Part shown: positions 25,902-35,057 of the stretch, piece after piece
How positions within the stretch are numbered: the first letter of the stretch is position 1
How the letters are laid out: each line of letters starts with the position of its first letter
From: Chromatiales bacterium
GTDB lineage: Bacteria > Pseudomonadota > Gammaproteobacteria > SpSt-1174
Direction: 5' to 3'
Length of the DNA stretch: 64,000 bases
NCBI GenBank assembly: GCA_014762505.1
Contig: JABURS010000035.1
Location: forward strand, 62,001-126,000
Made by a program: the position numbers and the translations under genes
The notes under the pieces: generated by a model
The model's database searches: none
Seen by the model: only the letters and a program-made list of their open reading frames with translations
Told to the model about the DNA's origin: nothing

Positions 25902-26635
25902 TCCACCTTGAGGCTGAATACCGGCATCTTGTGCCGCTCCTGCATCAGGTCGCATTCCTTGACCAGGGCCACGACCACCTGGTCGGTGGTCTCCTGCATA
26001 TTGCCCCACTCCATGCGGGCCTCGCCCAGGAGTTCGCCGATGTGATCCGGCGGATTGTGGCCGTCTTCCATGATGATGTCCTCCAGCATACCGGGCTTCA
26101 TTTCCGGACGGAACAGCAGACCATAGGTATGCGGCTCGGGGTGGATGGCCAGCCAGTTGCCGTCCTCGTCCACCAGGATGGGTTCCAGGCCTTCGGGCAG
26201 CACGACCGAGCCGTTGTACATCACCAGCACCCGGCGCCCGGCCATGGCCTCGGCCAGCTCGTCACCCTCACCGGCCGCGGTCTTGCGTGCGGTGACGAAC
26301 TTCGCCACATGCGCGGGCTCGGCCCTCGGCGTGCCGCCGGCCGCCTGGGCCACCAGCAGGCCGCCCATGCCGATACCGATCACCGGGCGCCGGGCCTTCT
26401 GGAAGATCTGGATCAGGTTGAGTTCGCCCTCCACCGCCGGATTGTGTTCCTCATCGGTGGTCGGCCAGGCACCGGCCAGAAAGAACACGCCGTCGAACTG
26501 GCCGACATTGCCCGGCAGGTCCTGCCCGGTAAAGGGGCGAAAATAGCTGAAGCCGATGTCGCGCTTTTCCAGCTGGCTCTCGATCAGGCCGAGAAATTCC
26601 GAATAGGTGTGCTGAATGACGAGATAGTTTTTCAT
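25898..26635 (-). CDS. class I glutamine amidotransferase-like protein lacking catalytic residues
   Basis: This 245-residue protein has the class I GATase fold pattern, with a Rossmann-like opening MKNYLVIQHTYSEF and FDGVFFLAGAW. The nucleophile elbow reads VIGIGMGGLL, so the expected Cys is Gly89. The usual QFHPE motif reads LLFRPE, so the catalytic His is Arg176. With both residues gone it cannot be a normal glutaminase and is more likely a ligand-binding or regulatory protein. It is read from the same strand as the LysR gene 14 bp upstream and overlaps the 128-residue gene downstream. Family call moderate, loss of residues seen directly. Confidence 0.75.
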   Translation of the reverse strand: MKNYLVIQHTYSEFLGLIESQLEKRDIGFSYFRPFTGQDLPGNVGQFDGVFFLAGAWPTTDEEHNPAVEGELNLIQIFQKARRPVIGIGMGGLLVAQAAGGTPRAEPAHVAKFVTARKTAAGEGDELAEAMAGRRVLVMYNGSVVLPEGLEPILVDEDGNWLAIHPEPHTYGLLFRPEMKPGMLEDIIMEDGHNPPDHIGELLGEARMEWGNMQETTDQVVVALVKECDLMQERHKMPVFSLKVE

Positions 26636-26649
26636 GTATCACCCTGGTC

Positions 26650-27603
26650 TCACGAATGCGTGGCCTGCGCACCGGCTGTTGCCGGGGCGCCGGTTTCCTG
26701 ACGTTGTATGTCGCAGTAGGAGCGTGCGAAATCGAGCAGCTCCTCCATCGCCCGCAGGCGGAATTTCTGCCGCTGGCGCACGAAGGAAAAGGGCCGCTCC
26801 AGCGGCGGGTCCAGCGGCACCGCCCGCAGCGTACCGAGCTGCAGCTCCTTTTCGATGGTGGCGCTGGAGAGTATGGACACACCCATGCCCGCCTCCACGG
26901 CCCCCTTGATGGCCTCCGAGCTGCCGAGTTCCAGGCAGACGCTGAGGTCGTTCTTGTCCAGCCCCTGTGCGGCCATGTATTCCATGATCACCTCGCGCGT
27001 GCCAGACCCCTCTTCGCGACAGATGAAGGGGTAGCGTGCGAGTTCCGCCATGCTCACGGTCGGCCGCTCGGTCAGCTCGTGTCCGGTCGGCACGATCACC
27101 ACCAGCTGGTCGACGCGGCAGACCTCCACCAGCAGGTTCTTGTTCGTGACCGGGGCCTCGACCACGCCGAGGTCGATGACATTGTTCTCCACCATGGAGA
27201 CGATGCCCTCGGTGTTGGAGACCTTGAGCCGGATGTTCACATCCGGGTACTTCGATTTGAAATCGCCGAGCAGCGACGGCAGCATGTACTCGGCGATGGT
27301 GGTGCTGGCCCCCATGGTCAGGGCGCCGCGCACATCCCCCGTCATCTCGCGGACGGCATTTTCCATTTCCGCGTACAATTCGAAGATGCGCTCGGCATAG
27401 CCGAAGACCCGCTTGCCCGCCTCGGTGAGCGAGACCCGGTTGTGGGTGCGATCGAAGAGCCGGGTGTTGAAATGATCCTCCAGCTGCCGGACCTGGAAGG
27501 TCACGGCCGGCTGGGTCATGTGCAAGGCATCTGCAGCCTTGGTGAAGCTCAGTAGCCGGGCGACGGTGTAAAAGACCTGCAGGCGGCGGTCGGCCATGGG
27601 CAC
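26650..27603 (-). CDS. LysR family transcriptional regulator (CbbR/YeiE-like)
   Basis: This 317-residue LysR regulator has an N-terminal winged helix (about 4-63: LLSFTKAADALHMTQPAVTFQVRQLE) and a periplasmic-binding-like effector domain (about 90-300). Subfamily features (GASTTIAEYMLPSLLGDF, EEGSGTREVIMEYM) are those of the CbbR/CysL/YeiE branch. No carbon-fixation or sulfite gene is adjacent; the downstream genes on its strand are the pseudo-amidotransferase and the AI-2E permease, which it may control. A second ATG lies two codons inside. A dyad in the upstream gap may be its own operator. Confidence 0.88.
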   Translation of the reverse strand: MPMADRRLQVFYTVARLLSFTKAADALHMTQPAVTFQVRQLEDHFNTRLFDRTHNRVSLTEAGKRVFGYAERIFELYAEMENAVREMTGDVRGALTMGASTTIAEYMLPSLLGDFKSKYPDVNIRLKVSNTEGIVSMVENNVIDLGVVEAPVTNKNLLVEVCRVDQLVVIVPTGHELTERPTVSMAELARYPFICREEGSGTREVIMEYMAAQGLDKNDLSVCLELGSSEAIKGAVEAGMGVSILSSATIEKELQLGTLRAVPLDPPLERPFSFVRQRQKFRLRAMEELLDFARSYCDIQRQETGAPATAGAQATHS

Positions 27604-27625
27604 CTACCCTGTTGTAACAGCCATT

Positions 27626-27644
27626 CGATAAGCTGAGTTAATCG
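27626..27644. promoter_or_regulatory. possible LysR-type operator
   Basis: CGATAAGCTGAGTTAATCG is an imperfect dyad 23 bp upstream of the LysR start, in the divergent gap with the TM2 gene. It has the T-N11-A form of LysR boxes. Weak evidence. Confidence 0.35.
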
Positions 27645-27783
27645 GCGATGGTAGCAGCTTGCCCCGGCGTGTAAAACCACGCCACTCAAGTGCCTATTTC
27701 AACTGGGGTTACTGGCACAGGGGGCGGGCATTGAAATATAAGTCCGTTTTATAGACCAAAATCCTGATGAAGGGGATTACCGC

Positions 27784-28356
27784 ATGAGCCAGGCCTGGAA
27801 AAAACTCGATCTCGGTGGGGCGGGCCTGCAAACCGTCAACGCCCGCATCACCAGCCAGATGCGCCGCCATCGCGTGGCCTATCCGCTGGCCCTGCTCCTG
27901 TTCCCGCTGGGGGCGCACCGCTTCTACCTGGGCACGCCGCTGGGCGGTCTCGCCTACCTGGCTCTGGGCGCGGCAACACTCCTCCTGGTCCTGCTGGCAC
28001 CGGCCTGGACGGCCCTGATCCCGGCCGCGCTCATGCTGGCCTTCCTGGTCTTCGACCTGTTCTGGATGGACCGCTACATCCTGCGCTTCAACAAGCAGCT
28101 GCGCATGGCGCAGTTCATGCAACCGGGCACGAAACCGCCGAAGCACTTCCGCGGCCGCTACACTGACGAGACGGACCTCGAGGACTACACGAAGGAGAAG
28201 GAACGCGAACGCGCCGGCCATCAGCCGGTGGACTTCGAGGCGCTGGCGGAATTCGGCCAGAAGCAGTACATCGCCTCGTTCAACGAGCAGGAGGCCATGC
28301 TGCGGGAGCTGGCCAGGCAGCGCAAGGGATCGGGCGGGGACGACGAAGGGAAATAA
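27784..28356 (+). CDS. TM2 domain membrane protein
   Basis: This 190-residue protein has a TM2 domain (about 36-90): LFPLGAHRFYLGTPLGGLAYLALG, a second helix and the LVFDLFWMDRYIL end. The last 80 residues are charged and probably helical. TM2 proteins are widespread but their function is unknown. Start ATG at 27784 is preceded by AAGGGGAT. It is divergent from the LysR gene and convergent with mtnC 16 bp away, without an evident terminator. Confidence 0.85.
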   Translation: MSQAWKKLDLGGAGLQTVNARITSQMRRHRVAYPLALLLFPLGAHRFYLGTPLGGLAYLALGAATLLLVLLAPAWTALIPAALMLAFLVFDLFWMDRYILRFNKQLRMAQFMQPGTKPPKHFRGRYTDETDLEDYTKEKERERAGHQPVDFEALAEFGQKQYIASFNEQEAMLRELARQRKGSGGDDEGK

Positions 28357-28372
28357 CCCCCCCGCAGGGAAA

Positions 28373-29056
28373 CTAGAGACTCTCGAGGTCGATCTGGCCG
28401 AAGTCGCCCACCACCGGGTGTCCGATGTCCTCTTCGGGCAAGGCCTCCCGGGCGAGGCAGACGGTCTTCATACCGGCCTTTGCGGCGGCATCGAGTTCCT
28501 CGCGAATATCGGAGAGAAAGAGGATGGCACTGCCGGCCAGGCCGAGTTCATCGCGGATCCGGACATAGGAATCCGCCTCGCGCTTGTGACCGATGCGGGT
28601 GTCGTAGTAACCGGAGAACAACGGCGTGAGGTCGCCGTATTCCGTATGCGCGAACAGCAGCTTCTGCGCCGCGACCGAACCCGATGAATACACATACAGC
28701 ATGATGCCCTCGTCATGCCAGGCACGCAGGGCCTTTGCCGCATCGGGATAGACATGCCCGGTAAAGTCGCCATGCCGGTAGCCCGCCTCCCAGATCATCC
28801 CCTGCAGGGCCTTGAGCGGCGTGATCTTCTGGTCCTCGGCGATCCAGCGCAGCAGCCGGCCGATCACCACCTCGTCGTCGGCATCGCCGCCGATCTCCGC
28901 CCGCACGGCATCGAGCTGCTCGCGCACCGCGGGCTCGTCGGCATGGGCACGCACGAAGGCCGGCAGGTTCTCGGCGGCATAGGGGAACAGCACGTCCTTG
29001 ACGAAGGACAGGCTGGAGGTGGTGCCCTCGATGTCGGTGAGGATGGCGCGGATCAT
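28373..29056 (-). CDS. mtnC: enolase-phosphatase E1
   Basis: This 227-residue HAD-family enzyme enolises and dephosphorylates 2,3-diketo-5-methylthiopentyl-1-phosphate in methionine salvage. The HAD motif reads [12 protein letters not shown] (residues 4-15; nucleophile Asp), with YVYSSGSV (motif II Ser), a Lys in GHKREADSY and [12 protein letters not shown] at the end. It is third in the minus-strand order mtnB-mtnD-mtnC, 12 bp after mtnD. Length is normal. Confidence 0.96.
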   Translation of the reverse strand: MIRAILTDIEGTTSSLSFVKDVLFPYAAENLPAFVRAHADEPAVREQLDAVRAEIGGDADDEVVIGRLLRWIAEDQKITPLKALQGMIWEAGYRHGDFTGHVYPDAAKALRAWHDEGIMLYVYSSGSVAAQKLLFAHTEYGDLTPLFSGYYDTRIGHKREADSYVRIRDELGLAGSAILFLSDIREELDAAAKAGMKTVCLAREALPEEDIGHPVVGDFGQIDLESL

Positions 29057-29068
29057 CGAAGCCTCGTC

Positions 29069-29611
29069 CTATTCGCCGAAGCGCGGGTAGTCGTCGGCGA
29101 TGGCATCCCCGGTGAAGTTGGCCTGCCAGCCATCGGGGGTGGTAAAGAGCCGGATCGCCTTGAAGAACGGCTCCGGCCCCATGTCGAACCAGTGGCGCGT
29201 GCCGGCCGGCACGCTGATCAGGTCACCCCGGTCGCAGCGCATCATGTACACCGCATCCCCCGGATGCAGGTAGAACATGCCGCTGCCGTCGACGAAGAAG
29301 CGTACCTCGAAGTCGTCATGTGTGTGTTCGGACAGGAACATCTGGCGTAACTCACCCTTCTTCGGGTTGTCGGGCGTCAGGGCCACTACGTCCACGGACT
29401 GGAAACCGTACTGTTGCGTCAGACGGGCCACGTCCTCCTTGTAGGCCTCCAGCACCTCTTCCTGGCCGGCATCCGCCGCCAGCGGCTTGCTCGCCTCCCA
29501 GCGCTCGAAGCCCACGCCAATGGCGTCGAGATGATCGCGAATGCTCTCGAAATCGGTGAATACCTGTGGCGCGGGATCATCCGGCCGGGCATAAATCGTC
29601 AGTTCGCTCAT
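29069..29611 (-). CDS. mtnD: acireductone dioxygenase
   Basis: This 180-residue cupin enzyme oxidises acireductone to the keto acid precursor of methionine plus formate (Fe form). The metal ligands are in the run HTHDDFEVRFF (two His and Glu, about 97-103) and in AGTRHWFDMGP (His about 141). The stop of mtnB and the start here overlap in an ATGA arrangement. Together with mtnB and mtnC it forms a compact methionine salvage unit; mtnA and mtnN are elsewhere. Confidence 0.96.
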   Translation of the reverse strand: MSELTIYARPDDPAPQVFTDFESIRDHLDAIGVGFERWEASKPLAADAGQEEVLEAYKEDVARLTQQYGFQSVDVVALTPDNPKKGELRQMFLSEHTHDDFEVRFFVDGSGMFYLHPGDAVYMMRCDRGDLISVPAGTRHWFDMGPEPFFKAIRLFTTPDGWQANFTGDAIADDYPRFGE

Positions 29612-30222
29612 AATCCCAGTCTCCGTGACAGCACTTCACATTCGAACAAAAACTCGAAGGCCTCCACATGCCGGCGCGCGTCCGTCAGGGTGGCGCCCCA
29701 GGTGTAGAACCCATGGCCTTCGATCAGATAGCCGGGCATGGGTTCATTCGCCTGCATGTAGGCCTCCACCTTCGCCGCCAGGCGCGCGATGTCCTGGTCG
29801 TTCTCGAAGATGGGCACCCGCACGCTGGTGCTGTGGGTGGTTACCGAGGGGAAGGCCTTGAGTACCTCGTAGTCGCGCAGCTCCAGGTGATCGCGATGCA
29901 GGCGCGAGAGCACGGTGGCATTCACCGAGTGCACGTGCAGCACCGCGCCGACGGCCGGGTCGCGCCTGTACAGCTGGCTGTGCAGACCGGTCTCGGCCGA
30001 GGAGCGCTTGCCCGGTTCCAGCGAATTGCCATCCAGGTCCGCCAGCATGATGTCCTCGGGGCGCAGCTCGCCCTTGTGGCGGCCCGAGACCGTGATCGCC
30101 ATGCGCGTTTCGTCCACCCGCGCCGAGAAGTTCCCCGAGGTCGCGGGCACCCAGCCACGGGACGCGAAAAAGCGGCCGGCATCGATCAGCTCGGTGGTCA
30201 GGCGTTCCATGGTCTTGTGCAT
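29608..30222 (-). CDS. mtnB: methylthioribulose-1-phosphate dehydratase
   Basis: This 204-residue class II aldolase-fold enzyme dehydrates methylthioribulose-1-phosphate in methionine salvage. Zinc ligands are HVHSVNATVLSR (two His, about residue 90) and a later His in GHGFYTWG. The start chosen is ATG 30222 (MHKTMERLTTEL), behind a CCGGGAG-like site; the frame continues 26 codons upstream without family similarity. First gene of the mtnB-mtnD-mtnC unit. Confidence 0.95.
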   Translation of the reverse strand: MHKTMERLTTELIDAGRFFASRGWVPATSGNFSARVDETRMAITVSGRHKGELRPEDIMLADLDGNSLEPGKRSSAETGLHSQLYRRDPAVGAVLHVHSVNATVLSRLHRDHLELRDYEVLKAFPSVTTHSTSVRVPIFENDQDIARLAAKVEAYMQANEPMPGYLIEGHGFYTWGATLTDARRHVEAFEFLFECEVLSRRLGL

Positions 30223-30290
30223 GACGGCTCCGGGAGACGGGTGGCAATGGGGCGATACTCTACCTGATTTTGGGCCGCGATAAACACCGG

Positions 30291-30312
30291 GGCGGGCCAT
30301 GCCCAGCCCGCC
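30291..30312 (-). terminator. GC hairpin after the glutamate dehydrogenase gene
   Basis: On the minus strand GGCGGGC and GCCCGCC enclose an 8-nt loop right after the gdhA stop, followed by a weakly T-rich GGTGTTTAT. A modest intrinsic terminator. Confidence 0.45.
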
Positions 30313-30317
30313 GTTTT

Positions 30318-31745
30318 CTAGACCGAGACGCCGAGATCCGCGTAGGAGCGTGCGATCTTCTGTACCGCGACCATGTAGGCCGCGGTGCGGTAGTCATGGC
30401 GGCCACCGGCGATCTCGCGCACGGCGCGAATATCCTGGAAGGCCAGGCGCATGGTGTCGTCCAGGCCCGAGTACACCAGGTCGTTCTCGTCGGCGCCGCG
30501 TACCAGCTCGGTGTGCATCCAGTCCGGCGCCTTCTCGCCGGTCATCATCTCCAGGGCGGAGACGATGTGCTGGCCGCGCACCTCGTCGAAGCGCCGCTCC
30601 ATGCGGCCGAAACGCATGTGATGGATGTTGCGTATCCACTCGAAGTAGGAGACCACCACCCCCCCGGCGTTGAGATAGGCATCGGGCAGGATGACGATGC
30701 CGCGCGAACGCAGGATCTCGTCCGCCTCGAAGGTGACCGGGCCGTTGGCCGCCTCGGCCACGAGCTTCGCCTGGATGCGCGCGGCATTGCCGGTGTGGAT
30801 CACGCCCTCCAGGGCCGCCGGCAGCAGGATGTCGCATTCCTTCTCCAGTACGGCCGCCCCGTCCTCGACGTAGGTCGCGCCGGGAAAGTCCCGGATGCCG
30901 CCCGTCTCGTTCATGTACTGGCGCACCTGCTCCACCGCCAGGCCATTGTCGTCGACCAGCGCACCGTCGCGTTCGATGATGGCGACGATCTTCGCCCCGT
31001 CCTGCTCCTGCAGAAACTTGGCGGCGTGGTAGCCGACGTTGCCCAGCCCCTGCACGATGATGCGCTTGTCGGCCAGCCCGCCCTCCAGACCGGCGGCCTT
31101 CACGTCCTCGGTGTGGCGGAAGAACTCGCGCAGCCCAAGCTGCACGCCCCGCCCCGTGGCCTCGACGCGGCCCTTGATGCCGCCCTGGGCCACCGGCTTG
31201 CCGGTCACGCAGGCGACGTAGTTGATGTCCTCGGGATGCAGGGTCTTGTAGGTGTCGAGAATCCAGCCCATCTCGCGCTGGCCGGTGCCGACATCCGGCG
31301 CCGGCACGTTGGTGGCGGGACTGAGGAAGCCACGGCGCGCGAGCTCGCGGGCGAAACGCCGGGTGATGAGTTCCAGTTCATCGCGGTCGTACTCCCGCGG
31401 GTCGATATGCAGGCCGCCCTTGGAGCCGCCGAAGGGCACGTCGACGATGGCGCACTTGTAGGTCATCAGCGCAGCCAGGGCCTCGACCTCGTCCTGGCAG
31501 ACCTTGAGGTCGTAACGGATGCCACCCTTGGCCGGCAGCCGGTGGATGCTGTGCACGGCACGCCAGCCCTTGAAGACCTCGATCTTGCCGCGGATACGCA
31601 CCGGGAAGGAGACCTGCAGCACCGAGTTGCAGGCCTTGATGGCGCTGGCCAGTCCCGGCTCGATGCCCAGCGCCATGAGGGCGCGATCCACCATGTGGTT
31701 CACGCTTTGACGAAACGAAAGGCCTTCGGTCTTGACGTCGTTCAT
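30318..31745 (-). CDS. gdhA: glutamate dehydrogenase (Glu/Leu/Phe/Val family)
   Basis: This 475-residue enzyme interconverts glutamate and 2-oxoglutarate with ammonia. The substrate domain shows PAKGGIRYDLKVCQDEVEALAALMTYKCAIVDVPFGGSKGG-type residues (catalytic Lys in the AKGGIR and TYKCA blocks, about 73 and 95). The dinucleotide domain has VQGLGNVGYHAAKFL (about 240) and the EAANGP motif. It is longer than the common 420-residue type by about 50 residues, mainly after position 330. Coenzyme preference is not decided. It is a single gene between mtnB and the RND pump. Confidence 0.9.
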   Translation of the reverse strand: MNDVKTEGLSFRQSVNHMVDRALMALGIEPGLASAIKACNSVLQVSFPVRIRGKIEVFKGWRAVHSIHRLPAKGGIRYDLKVCQDEVEALAALMTYKCAIVDVPFGGSKGGLHIDPREYDRDELELITRRFARELARRGFLSPATNVPAPDVGTGQREMGWILDTYKTLHPEDINYVACVTGKPVAQGGIKGRVEATGRGVQLGLREFFRHTEDVKAAGLEGGLADKRIIVQGLGNVGYHAAKFLQEQDGAKIVAIIERDGALVDDNGLAVEQVRQYMNETGGIRDFPGATYVEDGAAVLEKECDILLPAALEGVIHTGNAARIQAKLVAEAANGPVTFEADEILRSRGIVILPDAYLNAGGVVVSYFEWIRNIHHMRFGRMERRFDEVRGQHIVSALEMMTGEKAPDWMHTELVRGADENDLVYSGLDDTMRLAFQDIRAVREIAGGRHDYRTAAYMVAVQKIARSYADLGVSV

Positions 31746-31805
31746 GCACGACTCCCCTGGTCTGAAAAGCCATCCACCCGTCGGTCGACGGGAGGACGGT
31801 CTGGA

Positions 31806-34800
31806 CTACGCCCGCTCGCCGGTGATCAGATGCAAACGATCACGCACGTAGACGTAATACAGCATCGGGATCAGCATCAGCGTGAGCACCGTGGAGACGA
31901 GAATACCGAAGATCAGCGAGATCGCCAGCCCGCTGAAGATCGGATCGTCCAGGATGAAGAAGGCGCCGGCCATGGCGGCCAGCCCCGTGAGGATGATGGG
32001 CTTGGCACGCACCGCCCCGGAACGGATCACGGCCTCCTCCAGCCCCATGCCTTCGCGCACCTGCTCGTTGACGAAATCCACCAGCAGGATGGAGTTGCGC
32101 ACGATGATGCCGGCCAGCGCGATCATGCCGATCATCGAGGTGGCGGTGAACTGCGCACCGAGCAGCGCGTGCCCGGGCATCACGCCGATGATGGTGAGCG
32201 GGATCGGCGCCATGATGACCAGCGGTACCACGTAGGAGCGGAACTGCGCCACCACGAGCAGGTAGATGAGGATGATACCCACCGCGTAGGCGATACCCAT
32301 GTCACGGAAGGTCTCGTAGGTCACCTGCCACTCGCCGTCCCACTTCAGGCTGTAGAGATAGGGATCCTCAGGCTGGGCGATGAAGTACTGGCCGATGGGT
32401 TCGCCATAGACGAGCGCCATGTCGTCCAGCGTCGACTTGATGGCAAACATGCCGTAGAGCGGACTGTCGATGTTCCCCGTCATGTCCCCGGAGACCATGA
32501 CCACGGGCAGCAGGTCCTTGTGCATGATCGAGTGCTCGCGCTGCGTCTCTTCCACGGTCACGAGCGCCGACATGGGGACCAGCGCACCAGTCTGGCTGCG
32601 CAGACGCAGGGCCAGCACGGCCTCGATATCGGCCTTCTCGGCCACCGGGTACTCCAGGCGGATCGGTACGGCGTACTTGATGCCCTCTCCGTGCAGGTAA
32701 CCCACATCCTCGCCGCGCAGCACGGTATCGATGGCCTGTACGATGTCGCTCTGGGAGACACCGAGCAGGGCCGCCTTCTGGCGGTCGACGTGCACCACCA
32801 GCTGCGGGGCCGCATGCTCGACGCTGTCGTCCACATCGACGATGTCGTCGGTGGATTCGAAGACCTCGCGTATCGCACGTGCAATGCGGATCTGGCCCTC
32901 GTAATCCGGGCCATAGATCTCGGCCACGACGGGGGACATCACCGGCGGACCGGGCGGCACCTCCACCACCTTCACGCGACCGCCGTGCCCGCTGGCCACC
33001 GCGAACAGCTCGGGGCGCAGGCTGGCGGCGATCTCGTGGCTCTTGCGCTCGCGATGCTTCTGGTCCACCAGGTTGACCTGGATGTCACCGACGTTCGGTC
33101 CTTCACGCAGGTAGTACTGGCGCACCAGGCCGTTGAAATTGATCGGCGAGGCCGTGCCGGCATAGACCTGGTAATCGCTCACCTCCGACACCTGCGCCAG
33201 CACCGCACCCATCTCCTCCAGCACGCGCGTGGTCTGCTCCAGGCTCGTGCCCTCGGGCATGTCGAGCACCACCTGGAACTCGGACTTGTTGTCGAAGGGC
33301 AGCATCTTCAGCACCACCACGCGGAACCCCACCAGCGCCAGCGAGAGCAGGATAAGGACGCCGACCACGGCATAGAGGATGCGCCTGCGACGCCGGGCGT
33401 CATCGGCACTGAGGAAGGGACCGATGTGGCGCTGGAAGAACCCGTACAGCCGCTCTCCACCACCGGCATGTGAACCGCCCGAAGTCGACGCATGCGCCAT
33501 GCCGCCTCTGCTGAACACGCGATAGGTGAGCCAGGGGGTGACCACGTAGGCCACCGCCAGCGAGATCAGCATGCCCATGCTGGCATTGATCGGGATCGGG
33601 CTCATGTACGGCCCCATCAGTCCGGTGACGAAGGCCATTGGCAGCAGGGCCGCGATCACCGTGAAGGTGGCGAGTATGGTAGGCCCACCCACCTCGTCCA
33701 CCGCCACGGGGATGGCCTCGCGCAGGGTCTTGCCCCCCATCTGCATGTGCCGGTGGATGTTCTCCACCACCACGATGGCATCGTCCACCAGGATGCCGAT
33801 GGAGAAGATGAGCGCGAACAGCGACACGCGGTTGAGCGTGAAGCCATAGGCCCAGGAGGCGAACAGGGTGATGGCCAGCGTGATGACCACGGCCACACCG
33901 ACGATGAAGGCCTCGCGCCGACCGAGTGCGATCCACACCAGCACCACCACGGACAAGGTGGCGAAGAACAGTTTCTGGATGAGTTTCTTGGCCTTGGCGT
34001 CGGCCGTCTCGCCGTAGTTGCGCGTGATGGTGGCCTGCACCGACTCGGGCACGTAGATGCCTTCGAGCTGATGAAAGCGCTCGATGACGCGGTTGGCGAT
34101 CTGTACGGCATTGGTGCCGGGCTTCTTGGCCACGGCCAGGGTCACCGCCGGGAACTGCCCGCTGACCTCGATGCCCTTGGTTTCCGCCGCCGGGCCGGTA
34201 CCCAGCCAGACATAGGACTCAGGCTGATCGGCACCGTGGCTGACCTCGGCCACGTCGCGCAGATAGACGGGGCGGCCGTCATGCACGGCGATGACCAGAT
34301 CGCCGATGGCCTCCGCCGAGGTGAGGAAGCTGCCCGCCCGCACCTGCACGTCCTGGTTGTCACGCACCAGGGAGACCGCATCGCGGGCCTCGTTGCCGGC
34401 GGACAGCGCCATGCGCAGGTCGTCCAGCGCCACACCGTAGCCGGCGAGCTTCTGCGCATCCAGCCTGACGTGCACCACGCGCTCGGGGCCGCCGATGGTG
34501 TAGATATCGCGCGTCCCCTTCACGCGCTTGAGCTCGGCCTCCACCGCGTGCGCCACCTGCAGGAGCTCGGCCGAGCCACCCCTCGCGTCATCGGACCAGA
34601 GCGTGATGGCCACGATGGGGACGTCGTCGATACCCTTGGGCTTGATGATGGGCTGCAGCACGCCCAGATTGGGCGGCAGCCAGTCCTCGTTGGAGAAGAC
34701 CTTGTTGTACAGGCGCACGATGGCCTCGGTGCGCTTCTCCCCCACCTCGTACTGCACGGTGAGCACCGCCATCCCCGGCTGTGACAGCGAGTAGACGTGT

Positions 34801-35057
34801 TCGATACCCTCGATCTCGGAGAGCACCTGCTCGGCCGGGGTGCTGACGAGATTTTCCACCTCCATCGCACTGGCGCCCGGGTAGGGGATGAAGACATTGG
34901 CGAAGGTCACGTCGATCTGTGGCTCTTCCTCGCGTGGGGTCACCCCCACGGCGAAGACCCCCAGCAGGAAGCCTACCAGGGCCAGTAGCGGCGTGATCTC
35001 GGAGAGCAGGAACTTGCGGGCGACGCGGCCCGAGATTCCAAGGCGCGACTCACTCAT
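31806..35057 (-). CDS. efflux RND transporter permease
   Basis: This 1083-residue inner-membrane proton-driven exporter of the AcrB/MexB type has twelve transmembrane helices and two large periplasmic loops. The proton-relay aspartates are in SIGILVDDAIVVVENIHRHM (about 425), and the family segment GIIVRNSILLVDFVNEQVREG is near the C-terminus. It pairs with the periplasmic adaptor gene, which overlaps it by 8 bp; no outer-membrane channel gene is here. The subgroup (YVWLG, PYSA-type features) suggests export of hydrophobic compounds, but the substrate is unknown. Confidence 0.93.
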   Translation of the reverse strand: MSESRLGISGRVARKFLLSEITPLLALVGFLLGVFAVGVTPREEEPQIDVTFANVFIPYPGASAMEVENLVSTPAEQVLSEIEGIEHVYSLSQPGMAVLTVQYEVGEKRTEAIVRLYNKVFSNEDWLPPNLGVLQPIIKPKGIDDVPIVAITLWSDDARGGSAELLQVAHAVEAELKRVKGTRDIYTIGGPERVVHVRLDAQKLAGYGVALDDLRMALSAGNEARDAVSLVRDNQDVQVRAGSFLTSAEAIGDLVIAVHDGRPVYLRDVAEVSHGADQPESYVWLGTGPAAETKGIEVSGQFPAVTLAVAKKPGTNAVQIANRVIERFHQLEGIYVPESVQATITRNYGETADAKAKKLIQKLFFATLSVVVLVWIALGRREAFIVGVAVVITLAITLFASWAYGFTLNRVSLFALIFSIGILVDDAIVVVENIHRHMQMGGKTLREAIPVAVDEVGGPTILATFTVIAALLPMAFVTGLMGPYMSPIPINASMGMLISLAVAYVVTPWLTYRVFSRGGMAHASTSGGSHAGGGERLYGFFQRHIGPFLSADDARRRRRILYAVVGVLILLSLALVGFRVVVLKMLPFDNKSEFQVVLDMPEGTSLEQTTRVLEEMGAVLAQVSEVSDYQVYAGTASPINFNGLVRQYYLREGPNVGDIQVNLVDQKHRERKSHEIAASLRPELFAVASGHGGRVKVVEVPPGPPVMSPVVAEIYGPDYEGQIRIARAIREVFESTDDIVDVDDSVEHAAPQLVVHVDRQKAALLGVSQSDIVQAIDTVLRGEDVGYLHGEGIKYAVPIRLEYPVAEKADIEAVLALRLRSQTGALVPMSALVTVEETQREHSIMHKDLLPVVMVSGDMTGNIDSPLYGMFAIKSTLDDMALVYGEPIGQYFIAQPEDPYLYSLKWDGEWQVTYETFRDMGIAYAVGIILIYLLVVAQFRSYVVPLVIMAPIPLTIIGVMPGHALLGAQFTATSMIGMIALAGIIVRNSILLVDFVNEQVREGMGLEEAVIRSGAVRAKPIILTGLAAMAGAFFILDDPIFSGLAISLIFGILVSTVLTLMLIPMLYYVYVRDRLHLITGERA

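Noticed and set aside
26650-27603. RuBisCO operon regulator CbbR
   Set aside because: The LysR subfamily fits, but no RuBisCO, carboxysome or other Calvin cycle gene is in the window, so a specific CbbR symbol is not justified.
31746-31805. Terminator in the gap between gdhA and the RND permease
   Set aside because: The CCCGTCGGTCGACGGG dyad is short, with no T tract, and is not distinguishable from GC-rich background.
30270-33473. A 1067-residue plus-strand open frame across gdhA and the RND permease
   Set aside because: It is antisense to two clear genes and reads as a His/Asp/Arg-rich composition typical of shadow frames.
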